Shown: positions 1 through 9,414 of the stretch, one piece after another
How positions within the stretch are numbered: the stretch's first letter is position 1
Layout: every line of letters begins with the position of its first letter
Assembly: GCA_963832245.1 (NCBI GenBank)
Contig: CAWHTG010000002.1
Coordinates: forward strand, 62,001 to 126,000
From: JABDBE01 sp963832245
GTDB taxonomy: Bacteria > Acidobacteriota > Terriglobia > Terriglobales > Acidobacteriaceae
Length of the DNA: 64,000 nt
Direction: 5' to 3'
Position numbers and translations under genes: made by a program
The notes under the pieces: generated by a model
Databases searched by the model: none
Told to the model about the DNA's origin: nothing
What the model saw: the letters and a program-made list of their open reading frames with translations, nothing else

Positions 1-906
1 CGGGCTGTGCCGGAGTTCGCGCTCGGCTACTACAAATTCAGATCGCATGAACTGCTTCCGGTTGAGGAGTGTCCGGTAAGTTCGCCACTGATTAATCGTG
101 CCATTGCTGCCTTCTGGCAAATGGGGCGCGGACGCGCGATGCCGGACGCCATCCACGAGATAGAGTTCTTCGCCAATGCAGATGATACTGAGCTCCTGAT
201 CGAGGCTTCGTGCGAGGCCGGAGCCCCGGGCTCTTCGATCAGAGAATGGGCAGACGCCGCCCGGGGAATTTCTCCGGAAATCGCGGGTATCGTAGCCTAC
301 AAAGTCGAGGGTTCCGGCGCGACTGCGGTTATCGAATCGCAACCAGTCGCGGTATCCGGTGCAAGGGAAATCAGCTATCGGACTGATGGCGCTTCCTACC
401 GGGTCAGCGCCGGAGCTTTCTTTCAGGTTAACCGCCATTTAGTCAATGAGTTAGTGAAGATCGCAGCTGCTGAAGAGTCTGGGCACACCGCCCTTGATCT
501 GTATGCCGGAGTCGGGCTTTTTTCGACCTCCCTCTCCGAAAGATTTGCACAGGTAATCGCTGTTGAATCGTCACAGACTTCTCACGCCGATTTGGTCCAT
601 AATTCCCCTTCAAACGTGAAGGCTGTCCGGGCGACGACCGCCGACTTCTTGCGGAATGCCCCCGGCAAGCTGCGGCCTGACCTCGTGGTGGTGGACCCGC
701 CACGGAGCGGTCTGGGGGAAACTGTGGTCCAGGGCCTCGTCGGATTGGGAGCGCACCGCATGACCTACTTCTCCTGCGATCCGGCGACTGCCTCGCGTGA
801 CCTGGTTGGCCTGCTTAGCGCCGGATATCGCATCGAGCAGGCGCACCTGGTGGATCTGTTCCCCCAGACCTACCACTTGGAGAGTGTATTTCATCTTGCC
901 CGATAG
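1..906 (+). CDS. TrmA/RlmD-family RNA (uracil-5-)-methyltransferase, 5' partial
   Basis: C-terminal 300 or so residues of a class I SAM methyltransferase that methylates C5 of a uridine in tRNA or 23S rRNA. The frame is open to base 1, so the true start lies upstream and the GTG at 7 is only the first start codon in view; any TRAM or iron-sulphur N-terminal region is outside the window. Visible motifs are GAFFQVN, the SAM site DLYAGVGLF, DPPRSGLG, and FSCDPAT, which carries the family's catalytic cysteine. The tRNA or rRNA paralogue cannot be decided from this half. comEC follows 101 bp downstream on the same strand. Confidence 0.88.
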   Translation, partial: RAVPEFALGYYKFRSHELLPVEECPVSSPLINRAIAAFWQMGRGRAMPDAIHEIEFFANADDTELLIEASCEAGAPGSSIREWADAARGISPEIAGIVAYKVEGSGATAVIESQPVAVSGAREISYRTDGASYRVSAGAFFQVNRHLVNELVKIAAAEESGHTALDLYAGVGLFSTSLSERFAQVIAVESSQTSHADLVHNSPSNVKAVRATTADFLRNAPGKLRPDLVVVDPPRSGLGETVVQGLVGLGAHRMTYFSCDPATASRDLVGLLSAGYRIEQAHLVDLFPQTYHLESVFHLAR

Positions 907-1007
907 GCAATTGGATCAAAGAGATCCGCAATGCGCTGGTTTCCTTCGAAGTCACTGAGGCCCATATTCGACCACCTTGCTCTTAGGTCTTTCCTTCAGG
1001 CAAGCTG

Positions 1008-3653
1008 GTGAATCCGCCGGTCACTGGGTCCCCTGCCATCGCTCCAAAGCCGCTCTCCCGACAGCCCATGCTCTGGGCTGCGCTGGCATATGCCGGCGGA
1101 ATTATCACCGGCGTCTACCTGTGGCGGCCACCGCTGTGGTGGTTGGGGGCCGCGATCGTCTTCTCCGCGTCAGGCACTTATCTTCTGCGGCGCCGTCGCC
1201 GGGCCGCTTTTGTTCTCGGTCTGTCCGCTCTGTTTGTGACCGGGGCGCTGATGATGCAAGCGCGGCTCCCCGAAAATCATGGCCGCGCGGACGTTTTGGC
1301 GTTTGCGGATGGCCGCGAACTGATCGTCACCGCGCACGTGATCAAGGAAGGAAATCTGCGAGAGAAGACTCCCGGCGATATCCAACAGCGGTTGGACCTC
1401 GAGACTGAACAGATCGAGACCATAGGTGACACGGGAACCCAGACCCTTGCCATTCACTCTGGTCTTCGCGTCAGTTTCTACGGACGCGTGACGAAGAATG
1501 AGAACGAAACGACAGAATCCGAAGAATCCACCGCCTCGCCGATGCACATTTTCCGCTACGGGGAGCGCTTGCGCTTTGCCACCAAACTCTATGCGCCGCA
1601 CAATTTCCGAAATCCCGGCGCATTCGATTACGCAGGATATCTGGCGGAAAACGGAATCATGGCAATCGGATCGGCCAAGGCGCAAGCAGTTGAATTGCTG
1701 CCGGGTTTTGCGGGCAACCGTGCTGAACTCTGGCGCACCCGTGTTCGCAGAAGTCTGATTGAAAGAATCCATCTCTTGTGGAAGCCAGAAGAAGCCCCTC
1801 TACTGGACGCTATGCTAATCGGGGAGAATTCCTTTCTCGGACGCGAAACCTTAACCGACTTCCAGCGCACGGGCACCTACCACGTGCTGGTGATCTCTGG
1901 ATTAAAGGTTGCGGTCCTGGCACTGGTAACCTTTTGGCTGCTGCGCCGGATGAGGGCGAGTGATGGTGTCGCCAGCACGATCACTATTCTGCTCACCGTC
2001 GCTTATGCTTTGCTGACCGACGTTGGTGCTCCGGTTTGGCGGGCCACGCTGATGCTCGAGCTTTACCTCGGCGCGAGGCTGCTTTACCGGCGGAAGTCAA
2101 TTCTCAATACCATCGGAGCAGCGGCACTGGCCTTGCTGGTTGTCGATCCGGCGGCGCTGCTGGGAGCCAGTTTTCAACTCAGTTTCCTCTGCGTGCTGGT
2201 CATCGCTGGAATCGGATCTCCTCTCCTGGAGCGAACGACGCAACCTCTATCTCGTGCCTTGAGGAGTATGGACGCGACTGGCTACGATGCCGCACTCTCG
2301 CCGCCGCTGGCGCAATTCCGCCTTGACCTGCGCATGGTCGCCGGCCGCCTGCAACGTTTTCTTGGAAAGCGCATTCCCTTGATCTTCCTGTCAGGTTTTC
2401 TGTGGGTGCTTCTTCTGGGCTGCGAATTCTTCGTGATTTCCACGGTTCTCCAGGCGGGATTCGCATTGCCCATGGCGTATTACTTTCATCGCGCGACCCT
2501 GGTCTCGCTGCCGGCGAATGTGTTAGCCGTGCCTTTAACTGAGGTCATTATGGTCGCCGCCATCGTGGCCGTGAGCGCAAGTTATATCTCCCTCGCCTTG
2601 GCAAAGGTCCCGGTATTGATTGCCGGATTTGCGCTGCACGTGATGAATGGCTCTGTGCGATGGTTGGGCGCTTTGCGAATTGCCGACACCCGCGTGCCTA
2701 CGCCCCAACTCACTGGAATTCTGTTGGGCACTGGCGCACTGGTGCTGGCGATGGTTTTGAGCCGCCGTCGCCGGTGGCGAGTCGTGGTCATCGGATGGGC
2801 GGCATTGACCTTGAGCTCTTTTTGGATCTGTGCTGTTCCTGCGCATCCCGCGCTCAAGACGGGTGTACTCGAAGTCACCGCCATTGACGTGGGCCAGGGC
2901 GATTCGATTCTTCTGGTATCGCCCCAGGGACGCACCCTCCTGATCGATGCCGGCGGGATACCGTTCTGGATGCACTCGGAACTGGATATCGGAGAGGATG
3001 TGGTGTCGCCTTACCTGTGGTCGCGAGGATTTCATCAACTCGACACCGTGGCGATAACCCATGCTCACGCCGACCATATGGGAGGCATGGCGGCGGTGTT
3101 GGCCAATTTTCATCCGCGCGAATTATGGCTGGGTGTGAATTCTCCAAGTCCAGAATTGCAAACTGTGCTGCGCGAAGCAAAAGCGCTGAAGATTCCCATC
3201 ATCCTTCACAAAGCAGGAGACAATCTTGAAATGGGAGGCGCAAAGCTCGCGGTGCTCGCGCCGCCGCGGGATGCGGAAGCACATCCTTCCCGGCCGAACG
3301 ACGAATCGCTGGTGATAAAAATCAGTTATGGGGCAACGTCCGCTTTATTAGAAGGGGACGCAGAGAAGAAAACCGAAAAGCAAGTTGCCCAGGAGGACCC
3401 GCAGGCCGACCTCCTCAAAGTGGCTCACCATGGCAGCTCGACCTCAACGATTCCTGAACTGCTGGCTGCCGTGCATCCCAAGTTTGCCGTCATCTCGGTA
3501 GGTGCGCGCAATGTTTATGGACATCCGAGGCTGGAGATTCTGGAACGTCTGGCTGAAGCCCACGTTCGTACCTATCGCACAGATATGAACGGGGCGGTTA
3601 CGTTTTATCTCGACGGCAAAACCGTCAGCTCTCAGTTGGCGGCTCTTCATTGA
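1008..3653 (+). CDS. comEC: ComEC/Rec2-family DNA uptake channel protein
   Basis: Inner-membrane protein of 881 aa, the usual length for full ComEC, which moves single-stranded DNA into the cytoplasm during natural transformation. It has N-terminal membrane helices (about aa 20-80), a soluble DUF4131-like part, a long multi-helix competence domain (about aa 240-600), and a C-terminal metallo-beta-lactamase-like domain. That domain shows AIDVGQGDSILL near aa 625, the metal motif THAHADHMGG near aa 682 and KVAHHGSS near aa 805. The start is GTG. Its 3' end overlaps the convergent DUF2007 gene by 29 bp. No other competence genes are in view. Confidence 0.93.
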   Translation: MNPPVTGSPAIAPKPLSRQPMLWAALAYAGGIITGVYLWRPPLWWLGAAIVFSASGTYLLRRRRRAAFVLGLSALFVTGALMMQARLPENHGRADVLAFADGRELIVTAHVIKEGNLREKTPGDIQQRLDLETEQIETIGDTGTQTLAIHSGLRVSFYGRVTKNENETTESEESTASPMHIFRYGERLRFATKLYAPHNFRNPGAFDYAGYLAENGIMAIGSAKAQAVELLPGFAGNRAELWRTRVRRSLIERIHLLWKPEEAPLLDAMLIGENSFLGRETLTDFQRTGTYHVLVISGLKVAVLALVTFWLLRRMRASDGVASTITILLTVAYALLTDVGAPVWRATLMLELYLGARLLYRRKSILNTIGAAALALLVVDPAALLGASFQLSFLCVLVIAGIGSPLLERTTQPLSRALRSMDATGYDAALSPPLAQFRLDLRMVAGRLQRFLGKRIPLIFLSGFLWVLLLGCEFFVISTVLQAGFALPMAYYFHRATLVSLPANVLAVPLTEVIMVAAIVAVSASYISLALAKVPVLIAGFALHVMNGSVRWLGALRIADTRVPTPQLTGILLGTGALVLAMVLSRRRRWRVVVIGWAALTLSSFWICAVPAHPALKTGVLEVTAIDVGQGDSILLVSPQGRTLLIDAGGIPFWMHSELDIGEDVVSPYLWSRGFHQLDTVAITHAHADHMGGMAAVLANFHPRELWLGVNSPSPELQTVLREAKALKIPIILHKAGDNLEMGGAKLAVLAPPRDAEAHPSRPNDESLVIKISYGATSALLEGDAEKKTEKQVAQEDPQADLLKVAHHGSSTSTIPELLAAVHPKFAVISVGARNVYGHPRLEILERLAEAHVRTYRTDMNGAVTFYLDGKTVSSQLAALH

Positions 3654-3939
3654 GAGCATATTCCGCGGTTTCAAGTTCGTCCGGCGTTTGCCGGTATTCC
3701 TCAATCAATCGCCTCGCCTCGGGAGCATCTTCCTCGCGCACCAGAATCACCGTCCCACCCACGCCGGGCAGAATGTCCTGTTGCGCGTCGAGCGAAGTCA
3801 AATCAGACTCAATCCCCGCGGATTCGAGCAAGCCGCGCACCACCATGGCTTCCGACTCCTGTTCGGTATCAAACACGCGAACCAGTTTCTCGTTCGGATT
3901 CGGACGTTCTTCTCCGGATTTGGACTGCGCGTCTGCCAT
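3625..3939 (-). CDS. DUF2007-type small protein
   Basis: 104-aa soluble acidic protein. The core VRVFDTEQESEAMVVRGLLE, then a glycine-rich turn and an acidic helix EEDAPEARRLIEEY, matches the small DUF2007 (putative prokaryotic signal transducing protein) fold. The function of the family is unknown. It is transcribed convergently to comEC, and their last 29 bp overlap. A purine-rich stretch (GGAGGTAATA on the minus strand) sits just upstream of the ATG. Confidence 0.75.
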   Translation of the reverse strand: MADAQSKSGEERPNPNEKLVRVFDTEQESEAMVVRGLLESAGIESDLTSLDAQQDILPGVGGTVILVREEDAPEARRLIEEYRQTPDELETAEYALNEEPPTES

Positions 3940-4222
3940 TATTACCTCCGATCAGGATGATCTCCCGGGCTCCCCATCGGCCCGTTTCTTGGGGACGCTC
4001 TTTTGATTCTAACTCCATCGAGGTGGAGATAGAGACAATTCGATCATTTTTTCCCTTACAAGCAGCGCGATATCAGCGCGCCGGTGTTTGAGGTAACCGA
4101 AGGCGTACACCATCAGGCCATTGCGCTCCTCCTCCCTTGCCCAGACAATGAACTCAAAGGGCAGAGCGCAACGCCCTCATGAGAGGGAACATCTAATCGC
4201 AGAGGACGAAGTTGGAGGCTGA

Positions 4223-4486
4223 ATGAGCAGTCTGGAGCGGCATGGACAGGCGCCAAACGAAAGAGAGCAGGAAGCGCGAAATATACGGCGTCTACAAATC
4301 ATGATCAGCATGGTAATGTCTGTGATTGGCCAGGATCCCAACCTCACCGTCGAAGAAGCCTCCGAGCTGGTGGCTGGCGCCAAGCGCGCCGCGCTGGCGA
4401 TGTTTCCGGACAAAGAATTCACCTACGACATTCTGTACAAACCTCGCCTGCAGCGATTGATGAACGAGCGCTTCCGTCTGCAATAA
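4223..4486 (+). CDS. Small conserved-looking protein of unknown function
   Basis: 87-aa soluble protein, predicted mostly helical: a charged N-terminus, a helix around QIMISMVMSVIG, then TVEEASELVAGAKRAALAMF and a basic C-terminus. I do not recognise a named domain. Amphipathic helices and a GGAGG-like sequence before the ATG support a real gene. It stands alone, between comEC/DUF2007 and a palindromic repeat. Confidence 0.6.
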   Translation: MSSLERHGQAPNEREQEARNIRRLQIMISMVMSVIGQDPNLTVEEASELVAGAKRAALAMFPDKEFTYDILYKPRLQRLMNERFRLQ

Positions 4487-4547
4487 GAAACCGATCGTGC
4501 CTCCATATCGGACTCGAGCCATCTCAATAAACTTCCAGGCGCTGTGG

Positions 4548-4630
4548 TTTTGAAGGGGCACGGCTTCCAGCGGTGCCGTATGTCATCATAAGTAAATAAA
4601 GGCGCGGCTGGAAGCCGCGCCCTTTCAAAA
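4548..4630. repeat. Composite palindromic repeat, arms of 23 bp
   Basis: Arms 4548-4570 and 4608-4630 are imperfect inverted repeats of each other (both contain GGC-CGGCTTCCAG-like cores) separated by 37 bp. The right part also folds alone: GGCGCGGCT, loop GGA, AGCCGCGCC (4601-4621), followed by CTTTC. It lies between the ends of the gene at 4223-4486 and the FecR gene, so it may double as a transcription terminator for both. Confidence 0.7.
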
Positions 4631-4700
4631 CCTATACGCCGATTTATCACTTTTTCCGCAGACGTACTTTTCAAGCCGACGACAATTTCGGACGAGCGCT

Positions 4701-6032
4701 TTAATGATGACCGCCGCCGGAATGACCCGAACTGGAATGACCCACGGAGGCGGTGCTTACGGTGCCGCTACGCCATGCTCCACCACGCGAAGCCGGTTCT
4801 GAGTATCCGTGGCTCCACCAACTACCACCCACGGGCGCCGCGTGAACTTTCGCAGTAGCAAGTCCCTGCTGCTGAACTGTGCTCGATAGCTGGTTCAGGT
4901 TATTAATACCGCCGCGCGGAATTCCGAGTCCCGCAGAGTTCTCAGAAATTTCAAGCCGGTTGAACGACCTTCCCAGTTGGAGCGGCACCGGGCCGCGGTT
5001 CACGACAACCGTTCCCCGGCCTGTTGTCGGCGGCTGCGGGGGAACAAAGCTCGCTGGCGGACGAAGGATTCGGGGCGCGCTATATCCTGCCCAATTCCCG
5101 CCGGGTTGCCATGCCCAGCCAGAGGTGGGCAGGTAAACCCAGGAACCGTAGTGATAAGGCGTCCAGCCCCACGGGTACCCCGATATCCAGCCATAACCAA
5201 AGGCCGGTGAGAATGCCCAAGCTCCGTTCATGAACGGATCCCAGCCAGCGCCCGCAAAATACGGTTGCCACAACATCCCATAGCCGGCAACGTTAAAGAA
5301 GCTTCCGTAGTAGTTCAGGTCGCTGGTGCCGTATGCATATGGCGAGTAGCTGCTGTAGGAGTTACTGGCGTATTGCTGATGATATTGATCCTGCTGCTTA
5401 TCCCAAGCGTCAAAGGGATCCGGTTCCACATCTTTCGCTAAGGTGGAGTTGTCACCGTTAGTCAGATCAAAGGTTGCAGTGTGATTCTTGCTAACCGACA
5501 CCGTCCCTGAATCGCCTTCGACCTGCACGTCACCTTGGAAGACGGCTACCGTCGCCGTGACATCCGCCATTTCAATCCTGAGATGGGCCGAATGCGCGAG
5601 CGAAAGCTTCTCATGCGCAAACGTCAGGGTGAACTCGTCGCCCTTCGCGCCTGCGAAGTTGAGGTAGGCCGTGCCTTCCTGCAGGTGCACCGCCGAGACC
5701 TTAGCACCGGAGTCGCGGAGCAAGAGCTGCGGAAATTCGATTACGGTGTTCGGAGTGATCCGTAGCGTGCTGCCGTCTTCGAACTCGACCTCGACGCGGC
5801 TATCATTTTTGGTCTGCAACTTGACGCCCTGGGTGATGGGGAAATTGAGGAATGCCTTTTCGTAACCCTGTCCGAGGTTGCGATCGATTTTCACATCACC
5901 CTGAACTTCACTCAACCGCACCACGCGGACTTGCGAATCGGCAAAGGCGGAAACAGTGAGAGAGGTAACGACTAGAACAAGCGATGACACTGCCACCTCG
6001 GCCATTATTAGCCTAACGCTAAACTTGGACAT
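4701..6032 (-). CDS. Secreted FecR-domain protein with W/Y/G-rich tail
   Basis: 443 aa. It has an N-terminal hydrophobic signal segment (about aa 9-31, ending SAFADSQ), then a FecR-type beta domain (about aa 35-200) with GVKLQTKNDSRVEVEFEDGS and the duplicated beta pattern VAVFQGDVQVEG. The C-terminal half is low-complexity, rich in Tyr, Trp, Gly and Pro (FGYGWISGYPWGWTPYHYG), as in DUF6600-like acidobacterial and proteobacterial envelope proteins, and ends in a Ser/Gly/His tail. There is no sigma factor or TonB receptor beside it, so it is probably a structural envelope protein rather than an anti-sigma FecR. Confidence 0.75.
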   Translation of the reverse strand: MSKFSVRLIMAEVAVSSLVLVVTSLTVSAFADSQVRVVRLSEVQGDVKIDRNLGQGYEKAFLNFPITQGVKLQTKNDSRVEVEFEDGSTLRITPNTVIEFPQLLLRDSGAKVSAVHLQEGTAYLNFAGAKGDEFTLTFAHEKLSLAHSAHLRIEMADVTATVAVFQGDVQVEGDSGTVSVSKNHTATFDLTNGDNSTLAKDVEPDPFDAWDKQQDQYHQQYASNSYSSYSPYAYGTSDLNYYGSFFNVAGYGMLWQPYFAGAGWDPFMNGAWAFSPAFGYGWISGYPWGWTPYHYGSWVYLPTSGWAWQPGGNWAGYSAPRILRPPASFVPPQPPTTGRGTVVVNRGPVPLQLGRSFNRLEISENSAGLGIPRGGINNLNQLSSTVQQQGLATAKVHAAPVGGSWWSHGYSEPASRGGAWRSGTVSTASVGHSSSGHSGGGHH

Positions 6033-6119
6033 GGAACACCCCCGGATGGCCCCTCTTCCACTATTAGAACACCGTTTGGCCGGTTTTTGTTGCCTGAAGA
6101 TGTAAATTCGTGTCGCCCG

Positions 6120-6899
6120 TTACTTCCCGGCAAGTTGCAGCAAACGCTGAGCACCGGCTCGCACCACCTTGATTACCGCCGGATCATCCACGATCTTTTG
6201 CAAGACGGGAGCTACCGCCGAGATCTCTTCGAGCTGATGGCTATTCGACATTTCTTCCATCTTTTTCAACTCCTCGTCCAAGGCAAGCTTTTGGTAGCGA
6301 AGGTGATAGTCGAGCCTGCGGCCAAATTCCAAAGTAGTCGAAAGGCCTTGGAAAAAAGCGGTTAACTCTTGAATTGCAGGTACGGGCGAATAATTGTAAG
6401 TGGCACTCGTGCTTTTCTGAGCGTCTTTGTAGGTCAGAGTTTTGGTGCCGGTGGAAGCGAGGTTCTTTTTTTTGGAGTCAATCTGGCCTTCGAAATAATG
6501 CGCACGTTCGGCAAGATCAAAAACGCGAGTGCGCGTGGCCGGGGAGACGGTGAAATCCAAATGGAAAGGATCCGCAGCATCGGACTCCGGGCTCAATTTG
6601 CTGTTGGAATCGTAGGAAGCAGTGCCATTGTCGGACACGGAGATGACATAGTGATCCGGTTCAGAGCCGGGAAAATCACAGGTAAAAGTAACGGTGGGAA
6701 TAATCGGTTGCTGACCGTGCGCAGAAGGCGAACAGAACAAAAACGAGCAGAGAAGCACGGAAATATAAACCGCGTCGCGAATTGACTGCGAGGCTGGCGA
6801 CGAGCGGCGCCTCTGGGGAACGTACGCTGATTGGAATTGATTGAAAAACATGAACAACGAATTATGCCAAAATGCGTGTGCGGCGTGTGATCCCCTCAT
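6120..6899 (-). CDS. Hypothetical exported protein
   Basis: 259 aa as the longest frame. Its ATG overlaps the ruvC stop codon as ATGA, which suggests translational coupling. A signal-like segment lies internally (about aa 43-63, VYISVLLCSFLFCSPSAHGQ), so the true start may be further in, perhaps at 6851. The mature part has a beta-rich region (VTFTCDFPGSEPDHYVISVS) and a charged helical C-terminus. No named domain is recognised. Confidence 0.6.
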   Translation of the reverse strand: MRGSHAAHAFWHNSLFMFFNQFQSAYVPQRRRSSPASQSIRDAVYISVLLCSFLFCSPSAHGQQPIIPTVTFTCDFPGSEPDHYVISVSDNGTASYDSNSKLSPESDAADPFHLDFTVSPATRTRVFDLAERAHYFEGQIDSKKKNLASTGTKTLTYKDAQKSTSATYNYSPVPAIQELTAFFQGLSTTLEFGRRLDYHLRYQKLALDEELKKMEEMSNSHQLEEISAVAPVLQKIVDDPAVIKVVRAGAQRLLQLAGK

Positions 6900-7390
6900 G
6901 CCCGCTGGCGTTCCAGCGTAGCTGCGGTGTGCAGGTGGCAGATCGCAATGGCGAGGGCATCGGCGGCGTCGGGTGGTTGGGGAATCTCGGCTAGATTCAA
7001 GAGCCGCGTAACCATGTGTTGCACCTGCTGCTTTTCTGCCCTGCCGTAGCCAACCACTGCCGACTTAATCGATAGCGGAGAGTACTCAGCGACCTCAAGC
7101 CCCGCTGACGACGCGGCCAGCATAGCAACTCCGCGCACCTGTCCCAGCTTGAGAGCCGACTTCACATTCAGCGCGTAGAAGACGTCTTCGATGGCAACTC
7201 GATCCGGCCGGTGTTCCACAATGACCGCCCCCAGGCAATCGAAGATCGTCGACAGCCGCGAGGGCATGGGTTCGCGAGGCGAAAGCTTGACCGCCCCACA
7301 GGCCAGGCAAATCAACTTGCCGTCGTGACAGAGTTCGACGACGCCGTACCCGGTGTACTCGGTGCCACAATCAATCCCAAGAACGCGCAT
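6896..7390 (-). CDS. ruvC: Crossover junction endodeoxyribonuclease RuvC
   Basis: Holliday-junction resolvase that nicks four-way junctions as a dimer with RuvAB. I place the start at the ATG of MRVLGIDCGTEYTGYG (7390), giving 164 aa, the normal RuvC length. The frame is open 231 nt further upstream, but that part encodes an unrelated membrane segment. The catalytic acidic residues are visible: Asp in GIDCG, Glu in IEDVFY, and the C-terminal pair in PDAADALAIA. ruvA and ruvB are not adjacent. The ATGA overlap with the downstream gene suggests co-transcription. Confidence 0.95.
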   Translation of the reverse strand: MRVLGIDCGTEYTGYGVVELCHDGKLICLACGAVKLSPREPMPSRLSTIFDCLGAVIVEHRPDRVAIEDVFYALNVKSALKLGQVRGVAMLAASSAGLEVAEYSPLSIKSAVVGYGRAEKQQVQHMVTRLLNLAEIPQPPDAADALAIAICHLHTAATLERQRA

Positions 7391-7393
7391 CAA

Positions 7394-7510
7394 GCAGAGT
7401 CTAGCATCAGAAACACTGGTCGCTTCGTCTAGCCAGAAACTTTTTACTCCCAAGCGGACGAGTCTTACCGCGATTGCAAGGGCAGCAATGAGAGCGAGCC
7501 AAAGGCGAAT
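7394..7510 (-). pseudogene. Fragment of a GT39-type membrane glycosyltransferase N-terminus
   Basis: Upstream of and in frame with ruvC, codons encode a hydrophobic helix (RLWLALIAALAIAVRLVRLG) followed by FWLDEATSVSDA. This is the arrangement seen at the N-terminus of Dol-P-Man/ArnT-like GT39 enzymes: the first helix, then a loop with the catalytic acidic pair. Nothing of the remaining protein follows, since the frame runs straight into ruvC. It is probably a degraded gene remnant. Confidence 0.45.
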
Positions 7511-7621
7511 CGCTGGAACACCGCGCGGTCCAATTCCAATCGAAGGAATCTCGCAGGGTTGGCTTCTCACTGCGCGAGAGCATAACGCATCGCGGTTGCG
7601 CAGAAAAGGCCCTAGCCTCAA

Positions 7622-7650
7622 TTGACAACGGTGCGGTTGCAGTTAAGAAT
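7622..7650 (+). promoter_or_regulatory. Candidate sigma-70 promoter of the gene at 7660
   Basis: A perfect -35 TTGACA (7622-7627), 17-bp spacer, and a weak -10 AAGAAT (7645-7650). Transcription would start within a few bases of the ATG at 7660, so the mRNA would be nearly leaderless. Confidence 0.35.
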
Positions 7651-7659
7651 CGGCTATTC

Positions 7660-9414
7660 ATGACCGTATTCGCGCAACTGCTTATCCGATACGCCATTCA
7701 GGTGATCGAATTCCTTTTGGTGCTCGCAGCCGGCGCGATGATCCTCTGGCCGCGCCCCACACAGTCAGCCCCGAAGACACTTCTTTGGCTAGAACAAAAA
7801 TTTCGACAGCTGGCGCGAAGAAAAAACCTTTCCCTCACTCTTATGGGACTACTGACCATCGTGATTCGCGTGGCGCTGATCCCCGTTCTCAGCATTCCAG
7901 AACCCTTTTATCACGATGAGTACAGCTACCTGCTGGCCGCCGATACCTTCGCCCATGGCCGGCTTACCAATCCTACCCACCCCATGTGGAAGCACTTCGA
8001 GAGCTTTCACATTATCCAGCGCCCCACCTATATGTCGATGTACCCGCCTGCTGAAGGCCTGGTGCTAGCGGCGGGACAAGTCCTCGGACATCCTTGGATC
8101 GGCAACCTTCTGGCGACGGCGCTGATGTGTGTGGCCTTGACCTGGATGTTTCAAGCTTGGCTGCCGCCAGCCTGGGCGCTGCTCGGCGGTGTACTTGTGC
8201 TGCTCCAGTTAGGCATCTTCGGCTACTGGATGAACGGCTACTGGTGTGGTTCAGTGACGGCTGCAGGGGGGGCGCTAGTGCTGGGTGCGTTGCCAAGGTT
8301 GCGGCGGCAGATCCGCATGCGAGATGCGATTTGGATGGGCCTGGGTCTCGCTATCCTGGCCAACACCCGCCCTTATGAGGGACTCATTCTGTCGGCCACC
8401 GTCGCGGTGGCGATGGCAGCGTGGCTGATCGGCCCATCGCGTCCCAAACTTCCAACTGTCATGACTCATGCGATTACGCCCATTGCCCTGATCCTGATTA
8501 TCAGTGCAATCGCCACCGGATATTACAACTATCGCGTGACTGGCAGCCCGTTTCGTATGGGTTATGAGGTAGATCGCAGCCTCTATTCACGCGCACGATA
8601 TTTTATGTGGCAGAAGCCTTTGCCAAAAGTGCAATACCGTTACGCCGTCATGGAGAATTTTTATGAAGGAATAGAATTCAAGTACTATCAGGGCAATCGC
8701 ACTTTTGCTGGTTTCATGAAGCAGGGTGCCGCCAAGTTTTCTTGGTTCTGGCGTTTCTTTTTAGGTCCGGCGCTCACAGTTCCTTTGTTAGCGCTCCCGT
8801 GGACTTGGAGGGATCGTCGGATTCGAGTCCCTCTAGTTGCGCTGGTTGTATTCTTGGTTGGGCTGGTAGTGGAAATTTGGTTTCGGCCACATTATTTCGC
8901 CCCGGCCACAGGCCTGCTTTATGTTGTTCTGCTGCAGTGTATGCGACACCTCAGACTCTGGCGTTGGCGGGGAAGGCTGCTCGGTCCTTCCCTGGTGCGG
9001 GCGATTCCACTCATCTGTTTTGCCATCGTGGTCATCCGGGTCACGGCGATTGAGGCGCACGCAATGATTGAGGACCCATGGCCGCGCGGTAACATGCCGC
9101 GCGCCCGAATGCTTCACGATCTGGAGAACACGTCGGGACAACACTTGGTCATCGTGCGGTACGGGCCATGTCATCTGGCGGATCCTGAATGGGTTTACAA
9201 TGCCGCCGATATCGATGCCGCAAAAGTCGTGTGGGCGCGTGAAATGGATAGCCAGAGTGACCAGGAACTTTTGCAGTATTTTAAGCATCGACGCGTCTGG
9301 CTGGTCGAACCTGACGCGTCTCCGCCAAGATTCTCTCTGTATCCCTTACCGCTTGAAGAGTCACTGAACCGTCAGCTTGACGCGGGAAGTGTCGCGCGGC
9401 CCGCTTCGAAATAA
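7660..9414 (+). CDS. Multi-pass membrane glycosyltransferase-like protein (GT39/GT-C superfamily)
   Basis: 584 aa with roughly ten hydrophobic helices. After the first helices comes PFYHDEYSYLLAADTFAHG, which matches the acidic loop of GT-C enzymes that use polyprenyl-phosphate sugars. The next loop, HPMWKHFESFHIIQRPTY, is rich in aromatic residues and His. The C-terminal ~120 residues are soluble and probably periplasmic. Likely role: moving a sugar from a lipid carrier onto a glycan or protein. It is the only forward gene in this part, and its 3' end overlaps the convergent gene at 9361 by 54 bp. The substrate is unknown. Confidence 0.7.
   Translation: MTVFAQLLIRYAIQVIEFLLVLAAGAMILWPRPTQSAPKTLLWLEQKFRQLARRKNLSLTLMGLLTIVIRVALIPVLSIPEPFYHDEYSYLLAADTFAHGRLTNPTHPMWKHFESFHIIQRPTYMSMYPPAEGLVLAAGQVLGHPWIGNLLATALMCVALTWMFQAWLPPAWALLGGVLVLLQLGIFGYWMNGYWCGSVTAAGGALVLGALPRLRRQIRMRDAIWMGLGLAILANTRPYEGLILSATVAVAMAAWLIGPSRPKLPTVMTHAITPIALILIISAIATGYYNYRVTGSPFRMGYEVDRSLYSRARYFMWQKPLPKVQYRYAVMENFYEGIEFKYYQGNRTFAGFMKQGAAKFSWFWRFFLGPALTVPLLALPWTWRDRRIRVPLVALVVFLVGLVVEIWFRPHYFAPATGLLYVVLLQCMRHLRLWRWRGRLLGPSLVRAIPLICFAIVVIRVTAIEAHAMIEDPWPRGNMPRARMLHDLENTSGQHLVIVRYGPCHLADPEWVYNAADIDAAKVVWAREMDSQSDQELLQYFKHRRVWLVEPDASPPRFSLYPLPLEESLNRQLDAGSVARPASK

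Noticed and set aside
7391..7621. Longer RuvC starting at 7621
   Set aside because: The extra 77 residues are a membrane segment unlike RuvC; the ATG at 7390 gives the normal length and MRVLGID start.
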